From contig CALHUY010000031.1 in assembly GCA_938039295.1 (NCBI GenBank), forward strand, positions 1 through 11,460: a stretch of DNA of 11,460 bases, given 5' to 3'. The notes beneath the pieces were generated by a model, which had not been told where the DNA came from, did no database searches, and worked only from the letters and a program-made list of their open reading frames with translations. Below, in pieces: positions 1 to 5,705 of the stretch (position 1 is the first letter of the stretch; each line of letters starts with the position of its first letter). A program made the position numbers and the translations under genes. The stretch comes from an uncultured Solobacterium sp. GTDB lineage: Bacteria > Bacillota_I > Bacilli_A > Erysipelotrichales > Erysipelotrichaceae.

Positions 1-106
1 TCCTTTCCTCCCATATCCGACGGAACGACCTTGACGCTCCCGCATATTCTTCGTGTTCCGCACGATCCTTTTGTGGGCAGCCCTTTTCTTTCCGGTTTTC
101 TGCCAT
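1..106 (-). CDS. Group II intron-encoded protein, N-terminal fragment (probable)
   Basis: The frame opens at an ATG (106–104) and stays open to the window edge, giving about 35 residues starting MAENRKEKGCPQK. An AAAGGAGG ribosome binding site lies at 118–125, eleven bases before the ATG, which is slightly long. Intron-encoded proteins (reverse transcriptase, maturase and often an endonuclease) normally start at this point, at the junction with domain IV, and often have a charged, poorly conserved N-terminus like this one. No reverse transcriptase motif is reached before the edge, so the assignment rests on position inside the intron, the ribosome binding site and the open frame. The frame also remains open some way upstream, so an earlier non-ATG start cannot be excluded. 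Confidence 0.55.
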   Translation of the reverse strand, partial: MAENRKEKGCPQKDRAEHEEYAGASRSFRRIWEER

Positions 107-540
107 TTCCAGTCGCTCCTCCTTTCCCGGTTGTACTTGGATACTCCTACGGATTCGGCCCTTCACCTCTCGGCTACTATGGCCTCTGCTGACTTCTTAT
201 CATTCGTTGTTACTATGTCTTTCAACTGCGTAGCGTTCTCTACCTCATCTTTGACACTGATAAGACCTCCCAGAGTAAGACATACATCTTTCCTGCCATC
301 TACCCGCCTCATTTACCACTCATACGATTGTAGTTATTTGGACTTTACGTTGTTTTGTACGCTTATCCGTATGAGTAGCCTCAATTGAGATTCGTGACCC
401 TCGGGCCAGCAGTTTGCCTAGTTCTTCCTTCAGATTCCACCTCACGATGGACACCCTTGAATTCGGCTAAACCTTAGGGACTACATCCCTTGGTTAGAGG
501 TACCTTTCAACCTCCAAGATATATGCCATGTCTGGCACAC
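1..540 (-). mobile_element. Group II intron, 5' part (continues past the left edge)
   Basis: This is the 5' end of a self-splicing retroelement, read on the minus strand. The intron begins at 540 with GTGTGCC, matching the group II consensus GUGYG, and the next bases fold into the short hairpin GCCA-GACA-TGGC. Further in are small stems (GAGGT/ACCTC, GGGA/TCCC) and the stretch GTCAGCAGAGGCCATAGTA, which I recognise from bacterial group II introns shortly before the intron-encoded protein. Target-recognition pairings are still visible: EBS1 (minus TAAGAA, 194–199) pairs with the last six bases of the 5' exon (minus TTCTTG, 541–546) with one G·U, and EBS2 (minus AAAAC, 352–356) pairs with GTTTT just upstream of IBS1. 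Domains IV (most of it), V and VI and the 3' splice site lie outside the window, so mobility cannot be judged. Identification as a group II intron is firm; the subclass is not assigned. Confidence 0.88.
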
Positions 541-732
541 CAAGAAAAAACCTACAGAATTTTTCGATATACGCAAAGAAAATGCATGTGTATAAAAAGT
601 GACCGAACCGATGGAGGTTCAAAGACATTGATGCATGTATTCGACAGATTTGAGGATACGGATTTGATTACAGAACTACTGGAAGATATGTATACGGAAT
701 TGCACGAAAAGAAACCTAATAAAGCTAAATGA
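541..732 (+). pseudogene. 3' remnant of a gene interrupted by the group II intron, unknown function
   Basis: From the intron boundary the plus strand has 63 sense codons in one frame, ending in TGA at 730–732. The peptide starts QEKTYRIFRYTQRK and ends in an acidic then lysine-rich helix-like tail (TELLEDMYTELHEKKPNKAK). It has no start or ribosome binding site of its own: the open frame upstream of 541 is intron sequence read antisense, so any protein beginning at 490 would be an artefact. I do not recognise the family. If it is a real gene, the intron sits in it in the antisense orientation and the 5' part lies beyond the other end of the intron, left of the window. It could instead be chance open sequence. 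Confidence 0.4.
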
Positions 733-797
733 GGTAAACAAGCTTCAGTTTATCGAACTTAACAAGCTATAAATTTCTATGAAATGAAACCTATAAA

Positions 798-809
798 ATT
801 CGTACGAAT
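798..809. promoter_or_regulatory. Perfect 12-bp palindrome upstream of the AraC-type gene
   Basis: ATTCGTACGAAT reads identically on both strands. It lies 30 bases before a TATACT box and 66 bases before the regulator start codon, a plausible place for an operator. There is no direct evidence of protein binding; AraC-family proteins more often bind asymmetric sites, so a different regulator is possible. Confidence 0.3.
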
Positions 810-838
810 ACTGTAGGGTAAGAAAAGAAGTCTTTCTC

Positions 839-844
839 TATACT
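839..844 (+). promoter_or_regulatory. Candidate −10 box for the AraC-type gene
   Basis: TATACT matches the sigma-A −10 consensus at five of six positions and would start transcription about 25 bases before the start codon at 875. No convincing −35 hexamer lies 16–18 bases upstream, which would suit an activator-dependent or weak promoter. Confidence 0.4.
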
Positions 845-874
845 AAAATATGCCGAACGAAAGAGGGAATCAAA

Positions 875-1717
875 ATGAATATTATTAAGTCGTTTAACAA
901 TACGATTGATTATCTTGAAACAGTTCTTGATGATGAAATTGACGAAAAGAAAGTAACTCAGTTATCCGGATACTCTTATTCGATGTTCAGCCGCTTGTTT
1001 TCTATTCTAACCGAAACAACACTCTCAGACTATTTGAGAAGCAGAAGATTGACGGAAGCAGCCATAATATTAAGAGATACGGACGAAAAAATTATTGATG
1101 TTGCATTCAAATTCGGATACGAGTCATCAGATTCATTTGGAACTGCGTTTAAAAATTTTCATGGATTTACTCCTTCAGAGGTGAGAAATGGGAAACCATT
1201 TAAATTAGTTTCACGGGTGCAATTAGCACTCAGTGTAAGAGGAGGAAGAAGCATGAATATTACAATTCAAAAGAAACAAGCCTTTACAGTCGCAGGGGTA
1301 AATGAACAAAGCATTAATTCATCATTATGTCCAAGTGTCTGGGATAAGCTGTATGAAAAATATAGCCACGATGAACTTGCAAGTTTGGGAAACGGTCAAA
1401 GTGTTGGCGTTTGCCATGATGTGGAAAACCCAAGCACAATAAACTATATGGCAGGCTATATTGTTAATGATGTAGACAAAGCAAGAAGCATGGGCCTAGA
1501 TGTTTTAGAAGTTGATGAAGCAGAGTATGCCGTTGTAGAGTTAACAGGAAGTGTTCCAGATTGCATTCATACCGGATGGAAATATGCGATGGAAGTATTC
1601 TTTCCCGAGTATGGCTATGTTCACTCAGGAAAGCCTGACTTTGAATATTACTATGAAGGTGATATGCATAGTCCTGATTACAAAATGGAGTTATGGATTC
1701 CAATAACTAAAGCTTAA
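875..1717 (+). CDS. AraC-family regulator with GyrI-like effector domain
   Basis: This is a cytoplasmic transcription regulator of 280 residues. Residues about 8–105 form the double helix-turn-helix DNA-binding domain of the AraC/XylS family: the second unit carries the typical IIDVAFKFGYESSDSFGTAFK and FHGFTPSEVR pattern that defines the family. Residues about 127–280 look like a GyrI-like (SOUL-type) small-molecule-binding domain, ending in the characteristic YKMELWIPI strand. This order, DNA binding first and ligand domain second, is that of Rob-like and many Bacillota multidrug or stress regulators. The start is supported by GAGGG eight bases before the ATG. No target gene such as an efflux pump is adjacent, so the ligand and regulon are unknown. 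It is followed by a hairpin terminator and is monocistronic. Confidence 0.9.
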   Translation: MNIIKSFNNTIDYLETVLDDEIDEKKVTQLSGYSYSMFSRLFSILTETTLSDYLRSRRLTEAAIILRDTDEKIIDVAFKFGYESSDSFGTAFKNFHGFTPSEVRNGKPFKLVSRVQLALSVRGGRSMNITIQKKQAFTVAGVNEQSINSSLCPSVWDKLYEKYSHDELASLGNGQSVGVCHDVENPSTINYMAGYIVNDVDKARSMGLDVLEVDEAEYAVVELTGSVPDCIHTGWKYAMEVFFPEYGYVHSGKPDFEYYYEGDMHSPDYKMELWIPITKA

Positions 1718-1744
1718 AATCCAATTTGCCAAGAATACAAAAAA

Positions 1745-1774
1745 ACAGTGGCAGGGATTCCTCCCCGCCACTGT
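1745..1774 (-). terminator. Strong hairpin with U-tract on the minus strand
   Basis: ACAGTGGC and GCCACTGT form an eight-pair stem that continues, after one A/C mismatch, with GGGA/TCCC around a TTCC loop. On the minus strand the hairpin is followed by TTTTTTT (1739–1745), the form of an intrinsic terminator for leftward transcription; on the plus strand no T run follows. It probably stops transcripts from the lipoprotein gene that read past the hairpin at 1799–1834. Confidence 0.65.
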
Positions 1775-1798
1775 GCGTCTGAAATAGTCTGAAAATAG

Positions 1799-1834
1799 AA
1801 AAGAGAGTACTTACATAATTTAGTGCTCTCTTTT
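1799..1834. terminator. Bidirectional terminator hairpin between convergent genes
   Basis: AAAAGAGAGTACT (1799–1811) pairs with AGTGCTCTCTTTT (1822–1834) in 13 pairs including one G·U, with a ten-base loop. On the plus strand it ends in TTTT and is followed by a T-rich stretch, so it can end the AraC-type transcript. On the minus strand it also ends in TTTT, so it can act for the convergent lipoprotein gene. Confidence 0.75.
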
Positions 1835-1968
1835 GCCTTTATTTTCATTTTGAATACTCCTATTTCTAAAATAGACAAATATTCTAATTCAATTTTGTCT
1901 TGATGGGTACCAATAGAATTAATGATTTAAATGTAATATAAGAACCATAATTATCCACTCTTTCAGTG

Positions 1969-2640
1969 TTATTGAATATCTTCTACCGCACGTACCTCAT
2001 ATATTCCATCACAGAATAATCCATTTTCTTGATGACCACCTTTTAATGTATAGAAGTTATCTAATGGAGCTCCCATTTTATTACTGAATGTTTCTACCCT
2101 ATAACAGATTGGATAGAAATAGTAAGTTATCACGCGATCACTAGCCGGTACATACTGCACTCTTTCTAAATCGAGAGAGATTTGTAGTTTAGTGTTGAAG
2201 CCAATTATCTTCTGCAATAACGACTGCATTTGAACGTTATCATTTTCAAGATTTGTCGTATCGTCTGTACCAGATATTGTAATCACTTCACCCGTCTTTA
2301 CTCTAAAAGATGGCGTAATTTGGATTGGTGATAGTATTACTTCGTTAAGAGAAATTTGTTGATCATCAATCCAGTAATTTTCATAAAGTTTTAATGATAA
2401 CTCACTCGGATTAATCGGATTGCATTCCATATCATAAAACTGTGATGTATCAGAAGATACTAAATCATTCTGATTAATTTCATGTAGTTCTGATAATTTG
2501 TATGCATACCCAGATTCTTCTTCAACTTGTGTTACTTCATTACTCGAAGTTACTTCCTGACTGACTTGTCTTCGAGTAGAACAACCTGCTAGCGCACATG
2601 AAAATAATGTAATTAGTATTATCGGAATCGTCTTTTTCAT
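1969..2640 (-). CDS. Secreted lipoprotein of unknown function
   Basis: The product is 223 residues when started at the ATG at 2640, which has a near-perfect ribosome binding site (minus GGAGGTGA, 2643–2650) five to six bases before it. An ATG eight codons further upstream gives a less typical signal peptide and would put the ribosome binding site inside the gene. Residues 1–19 are a lipoprotein signal peptide (two lysines, hydrophobic core, then ALAG) with the lipidated cysteine at 20. A Ser/Thr/Glu-rich linker of about 25 residues follows, then a domain of about 175 residues with alternating hydrophobic and polar segments, suggesting beta structure. I recognise no family or catalytic motif. 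It is expected to sit on the outer face of the membrane. It has its own extended −10 promoter and terminators, so it is likely monocistronic. Confidence 0.8.
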   Translation of the reverse strand: MKKTIPIILITLFSCALAGCSTRRQVSQEVTSSNEVTQVEEESGYAYKLSELHEINQNDLVSSDTSQFYDMECNPINPSELSLKLYENYWIDDQQISLNEVILSPIQITPSFRVKTGEVITISGTDDTTNLENDNVQMQSLLQKIIGFNTKLQISLDLERVQYVPASDRVITYYFYPICYRVETFSNKMGAPLDNFYTLKGGHQENGLFCDGIYEVRAVEDIQ

Positions 2641-2708
2641 AGTCACCTCCAAATGATTCTTCATTTACTGACAAATCCGTAAAGTCCTATGATTTTATCT
2701 GTAATTAC

Positions 2709-2717
2709 ATTATAACA
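2709..2717 (-). promoter_or_regulatory. Extended −10 promoter of the lipoprotein gene
   Basis: On the minus strand the sequence reads TGTTATAAT: a perfect TATAAT (plus 2709–2714) preceded by the TG element of extended −10 promoters. No good −35 box is seen; that position overlaps the terminator hairpin of the operon upstream. Transcription would start near 2702, about 60 bases before the start codon. Confidence 0.6.
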
Positions 2718-2730
2718 CTACCCCCCATAA

Positions 2731-2756
2731 TAAAACCCTGGGACATAAGCCCAGGG
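2731..2756 (-). terminator. Terminator of the redox operon
   Basis: CCCTGGG (2736–2742) and CCCAGGG (2750–2756) form a perfect seven-pair GC-rich stem with a seven-base loop. On the minus strand it is followed by TTTTATTA, typical of intrinsic termination, and lies 35 bases past the stop of the thioredoxin-like gene. Confidence 0.85.
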
Positions 2757-2790
2757 AAAAGATGGGGAAAACCACAATATATTGTTAATG

Positions 2791-3675
2791 TTATTTGCTA
2801 GCTTTTGCGCTTGCTTCTGCAATCTGCTTTTCAATCTCTGCAATCATCTTGATATCTTCTTCAAGTGTCTTTAATTCTTCCTCAGAGAAAGATGCCTTGT
2901 TTGCTTCAACTTGTTTCTTTAATACTTCGTCATATGGTATGCTCTGTGTTTGCTCAATCTGATCCTTGGACATTGTTGCGAATACCTTATTCCAAATATC
3001 TTGATGCTTGCCGAAGATTTCGCTTTCCTTTGCATAAAGATCTGTTAATTCATCATTTGCTCCTGCAGACTGTCCTTCTGTTACTGTTGTTGTAACACCA
3101 CTTCCGGATTTCACTTCTTCAATCATCTTGATGATTTCTTCTTGTTTCTTTTCATCTTCTAAGTTACCAACGATTGGATCACCAACGAGGTTACCATTCT
3201 TATCAACCATAACTGTTGTAGGGAAGCTGAAGATCTTAGCTAGGTAAGCCTTCGCATCATCACCACCATTGATGACGATGTTTCTGTATGTAGCACCCTG
3301 CTTAGATAGGATATCCTTTGCATCCTTTAGTGTTGCTTCATCAGCAGCTTCAACGTTTACACCAATTAATTCTGCACCATGTTCCTTTAACTTCTTATTA
3401 AACTTTTCAAGTGCTGGCATTTCATTTACACAAGCTGCACAACCATTAAACCAGAAGTTAACAAGTGTTACTTCATTCTTGCTGAATAAGGATTCATCAA
3501 CATCCTTACCATCAAAGTCCTTTCCCTTAAACTTAGGGAACATTTGTGCATCAGCTGTTTCTGTTGTAGAAGTTGTTGTATTTGCGTTGTCTTCTTTCTT
3601 GTTGTTGCATGCCGCTAATGTAACTGCCATAACTGCTGCTACACCAACTAGGGTAAATCTCTTGAACAAATTCAT
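2791..3675 (-). CDS. TlpA-like thioredoxin-fold lipoprotein with C-terminal extension
   Basis: This is a membrane-anchored extracytoplasmic thiol-disulfide oxidoreductase of 294 residues. Residues 1–22 are a signal peptide ending in a TLAA lipobox with the lipidated cysteine at 23, followed by a Thr/Asn-rich linker. Residues about 45–190 form a TlpA/AhpC-type thioredoxin fold: the WFNGCAAC active site with cysteines 79 and 82, the strand LIGVNVEA, and the cis-proline at 152 in SFPTTVMVDKNGNLV. After a Gly/Ser/Thr linker near 190–207 comes about 85 residues of charged, helix-prone sequence not usual for this family. The start has GAGGA eight bases upstream. It is the last gene of an operon, 21 bases after the 4Fe-4S gene, which probably supplies its electrons. 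The substrate is unknown; methionine sulfoxide reduction, disulfide repair and peroxide defence are possible. Confidence 0.88.
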   Translation of the reverse strand: MNLFKRFTLVGVAAVMAVTLAACNNKKEDNANTTTSTTETADAQMFPKFKGKDFDGKDVDESLFSKNEVTLVNFWFNGCAACVNEMPALEKFNKKLKEHGAELIGVNVEAADEATLKDAKDILSKQGATYRNIVINGGDDAKAYLAKIFSFPTTVMVDKNGNLVGDPIVGNLEDEKKQEEIIKMIEEVKSGSGVTTTVTEGQSAGANDELTDLYAKESEIFGKHQDIWNKVFATMSKDQIEQTQSIPYDEVLKKQVEANKASFSEEELKTLEEDIKMIAEIEKQIAEASAKASK

Positions 3676-3696
3676 TTTCTTTTTCCTCTTTCTGTT

Positions 3697-4614
3697 TTAT
3701 GCCTTTTGTAAATTCTTATTTGCTACTTTTTGATTCTTAGCTTCACTCTTTTTCTTCATTGCTAAGTAAGTACTGATTGCCTTGGTTGGACATGCAGTAA
3801 TGCATTCTCCACAACGGATACATTCCAAGTCACCAGTATTCTTTGTAATATCGACATCCATCTTACAAACTTTTGCACACTTACCACAGGATACACACTT
3901 GTTCTTATCAACGTTATAGTTGAAGATTGAAATCTTGTTGAATAATGCATAGAATGCACCAAGTGGACAAATCCATTTGCAGAATGGACGATATACAAAT
4001 ATAGATAAAGTTGTAATCGTAATGAGAATTGTAAACTTCCAATTAAATAATGCGCCTAATGTTGCTCGAATATTTTTATCTGCGATAGAGAGTGGAATAC
4101 CACCTTCCAAGATACCTTGTGGACAAATATACTTGCAGAAGTAAGGTAGTGCAATACCTGCTTTATTTGTCATAATGATTGGAAGTAATATTACTGCTAC
4201 AGCGAGAACAATAAACTTTGTATATGTTAAGAATCTTAAATTCTTCGTACTAAACTTCTTTGTTGGAATCTTATGTAATAAATCTTGATACCAACCAAAT
4301 GGGCACATAAATCCACAGATTAATCTTCCGATCAACACACCAAATAAAATTAGAATTCCACTGATGTAATATGAGAAGTTATACTTTGATGAACCTACAA
4401 CTGCTTGGAAGGAACCTACTGGGCACGCTCCTGTAGCAGCCGGGCATGAATAACAGTTTAAGCCTGGTACACATACCTGCTTAAGTTTTCCATTATAGAG
4501 AACACCCTTGAAAAAGTTAGGTATATGCATGTTTGTTAAGAATGTCGCAAACATCTGAATTGTATTACGTCTCTTCAGGAATCTTAGAAACGCTCTTGAT
4601 TTAGCTGATGTCAT
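3697..4614 (-). CDS. Polytopic membrane 4Fe-4S protein (NapH/CcoG-like polyferredoxin)
   Basis: This is an integral membrane electron carrier of 305 residues. Membrane segments are seen at about 80–99, 130–148 and 193–208, with a possible one near 20–36. Cysteines fall in groups: C48, C54, C57 and C64 near the N-terminus; the membrane-flanking CGFMCPFG, CKYICPQG and CKWICPLG motifs typical of the NapH/CcoG/YccM family (C100/104, C160/164, C212/216); and two classical ferredoxin motifs CxxCxxCxxxC at 240–250 and 265–275. The last two should each hold a 4Fe-4S cluster on the cytoplasmic side. The start used (ATG at 4614) lies two bases after the upstream stop, suggesting translational coupling; an in-frame ATG ten codons earlier would overlap that gene. 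Its position between a CXXC membrane peptide and an extracytoplasmic thioredoxin suggests electron transfer across the membrane; this is inferred. Confidence 0.88.
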   Translation of the reverse strand: MTSAKSRAFLRFLKRRNTIQMFATFLTNMHIPNFFKGVLYNGKLKQVCVPGLNCYSCPAATGACPVGSFQAVVGSSKYNFSYYISGILILFGVLIGRLICGFMCPFGWYQDLLHKIPTKKFSTKNLRFLTYTKFIVLAVAVILLPIIMTNKAGIALPYFCKYICPQGILEGGIPLSIADKNIRATLGALFNWKFTILITITTLSIFVYRPFCKWICPLGAFYALFNKISIFNYNVDKNKCVSCGKCAKVCKMDVDITKNTGDLECIRCGECITACPTKAISTYLAMKKKSEAKNQKVANKNLQKA

Positions 4615-4616
4615 AT

Positions 4617-4781
4617 CTATCCAATTCCTACACACTCTAGGCAAAGACGAATTGCTTTACCGAATACACTTTCTACTTCTCCACGAGAAGCACCAATCAG
4701 AATAAACACAACTGATAATACAACTAAGAATGCCTGTGTTGCGATTCTTATTTGTGTTGGATATTTATTAATAAAATCCAT
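4617..4781 (-). CDS. Small CXXC membrane peptide, CD1871A-like
   Basis: This 54-residue protein starts at the ATG at 4781, which has AAGGAGG eight bases upstream; a longer open frame to 4868 lacks such a site. Residues about 14–31 form one hydrophobic membrane helix, followed by SRGEVESVF and a C-terminal CLEC motif (cysteines 47 and 50) ending VGIG. The length, the single helix, the RGE turn and the terminal CLECxGIG match the CD1871A family of CXXC proteins as I remember it, found in anaerobic Bacillota beside 4Fe-4S and thioredoxin-like genes; its function is not established. The cysteine pair could carry a metal, a cluster or a disulfide linking its two partners. Charge distribution does not settle on which side of the membrane the C-terminus lies. 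It is the first gene of the redox operon. Confidence 0.8.
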   Translation of the reverse strand: MDFINKYPTQIRIATQAFLVVLSVVFILIGASRGEVESVFGKAIRLCLECVGIG

Positions 4782-5024
4782 TGATACGTCCTCCTTAACA
4801 CTCAATTTCTTTCTGACGTGAAAAATATAACAAAGTAGATATAAAATTTGTGTTAAGAAATTTAACATTTTATTTTTACTATTTTATACAGATTCATGCG
4901 TGTATAAATGCATCTATATGGTTTATGGGTTGCTTGTCTTGTTTCAAGACGGATGTGCTATACTGAGTTTAGATATACTCAGTTTCTGACAATTTCGTAA
5001 TAGTATGAAAGGAACATTTTGCAT
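4782..5024. promoter_or_regulatory. Divergent control region between redox operon and two-component system
   Basis: This AT-rich region must hold promoters for both directions. Rightward, TGCTATACT (4956–4964) is an extended −10 box, with a second TATACT at 4974–4979. Leftward there are several −10-like boxes on the minus strand, for example TATAAA (plus 4883–4888), without a clear −35. Repeats include TGTTAA-GAAAT-TTAACA (4851–4867), GTCTTG-TTT-CAAGAC (4936–4950), and ACTGAGT/ACTCAGT (4962–4968 and 4977–4983). The last pair overlaps the rightward −10 and start region, as expected for autoregulation. Which protein binds is not shown. Confidence 0.55.
4956..4964 (+). promoter_or_regulatory. 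Extended −10 promoter of the two-component operon
   Basis: TGC precedes TATACT, giving the extended −10 pattern TGnTATACT. Spacing to TTGTCT at 4934–4939 is 19 bases, long for a −35 pairing. The predicted start near 4971 leaves a leader of about 55 bases. A second TATACT at 4974–4979 is an alternative. Confidence 0.5.
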
Positions 5025-5705
5025 ATGAGAATATTAGTGGTTGAAGATGAAGTCACCCTTTGTGAAACAATCGCAAAGGGTTTACGTCTTGATGGATATG
5101 AAGTAGATACATGTTTTGATGGTGGTACTGCTTGGAATATGGCTATAGCTGAAAGTTATGACTTGATCATTCTAGATTTAAACTTACCTGTTATGGATGG
5201 TATGGAAGTACTTCGTAATATTCGTAAAGAGGATTCTGAAACAGCTGTACTGATTCTATCCGCACGTGGACACCTACAAGATAAGATTGATGGTCTTGAT
5301 AGCGGTGCGAACGACTATCTTTGCAAGCCATTCCACTTTGAAGAGTTAGAAGCTCGTGTTCGTAGTCTGACTAGACGTCGTACCGTACAAAATAATGTCG
5401 TTCTTTCTTGTGGAGAACTATCTTTAGATACAAAGAGTCGTACCGTGATGGCTAGAGGTGAAAAACTTCCCCTCACGCGAAAAGAGTTAGGACTATTGGA
5501 ATACTTATTACTACATCAAGAACGTCCAGTCCCACAAGAGGAACTCATCCAGCACGTTTGGGATAGTAGTGTTGATAGTTTTAGTAACTCCATCCGCGTA
5601 CACATTTCTGCTTTACGTAAGAAGTTACGTGCAGCGCTTGGGTATGACCCTATCGCAAATCGTATTGGACAAGGGTATGTAATTGGGGGACAACAGGATG
5701 AATAG
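5025..5705 (+). CDS. OmpR/PhoB-family response regulator
   Basis: This is a cytoplasmic DNA-binding response regulator of 226 residues. Residues 1–118 form the receiver domain, with acidic residues 7–8, the phospho-acceptor Asp51 in IILDLNLP, Ser79 and the conserved Lys101 in CKPF. Residues about 128–224 form the winged helix-turn-helix of the OmpR family (LTRKELGLLEYLL, then SNSIRVHISALRKKL and the GQGYVI wing). The start ATG at 5025 gives the standard MRILVVEDE opening; the AAAGGA at 5008–5013 is eleven bases away, and a TTG at 5019 is at a better distance, so initiation two codons earlier is possible. It overlaps the kinase gene by eight bases. Its divergent placement makes the redox operon a likely target. 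Confidence 0.95.
   Translation: MRILVVEDEVTLCETIAKGLRLDGYEVDTCFDGGTAWNMAIAESYDLIILDLNLPVMDGMEVLRNIRKEDSETAVLILSARGHLQDKIDGLDSGANDYLCKPFHFEELEARVRSLTRRRTVQNNVVLSCGELSLDTKSRTVMARGEKLPLTRKELGLLEYLLLHQERPVPQEELIQHVWDSSVDSFSNSIRVHISALRKKLRAALGYDPIANRIGQGYVIGGQQDE

Noticed and set aside
53..388. Open plus-strand frame with a hydrophobic start
   Set aside because: It is the antisense of structured group II intron RNA; no ribosome binding site supports it.
490..540. Plus-strand start codon in frame with the 541–732 remnant
   Set aside because: These codons are intron sequence read backwards, so the fused protein is an insertion artefact.
1..540. Possible rRNA or protein-coding gene for this GC-richer stretch
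   Set aside because: The GTGTGCC start, small stems and EBS/IBS pairings fit a group II intron, and no rRNA sequence was recognised.
1777..1797. Tandem GTCTGAAATA / GTCTGAAAATA
   Set aside because: Only two short AT-rich copies between two hairpins; no basis for a function.
2641..2664. Upstream ATG for the lipoprotein, eight codons earlier
   Set aside because: The strong GGAGGTGA lies between the two starts and serves the downstream ATG, which gives a normal signal peptide.
3269..3733. Plus-strand open frame opposite the TlpA-like gene
   Set aside because: It is antisense to a convincing gene, and no ribosome binding site or recognisable domain was found.
4782..4868. Longer N-terminus for the CXXC peptide
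   Set aside because: AAGGAGG stands directly before the ATG at 4781, and the extra residues cover the promoter region.
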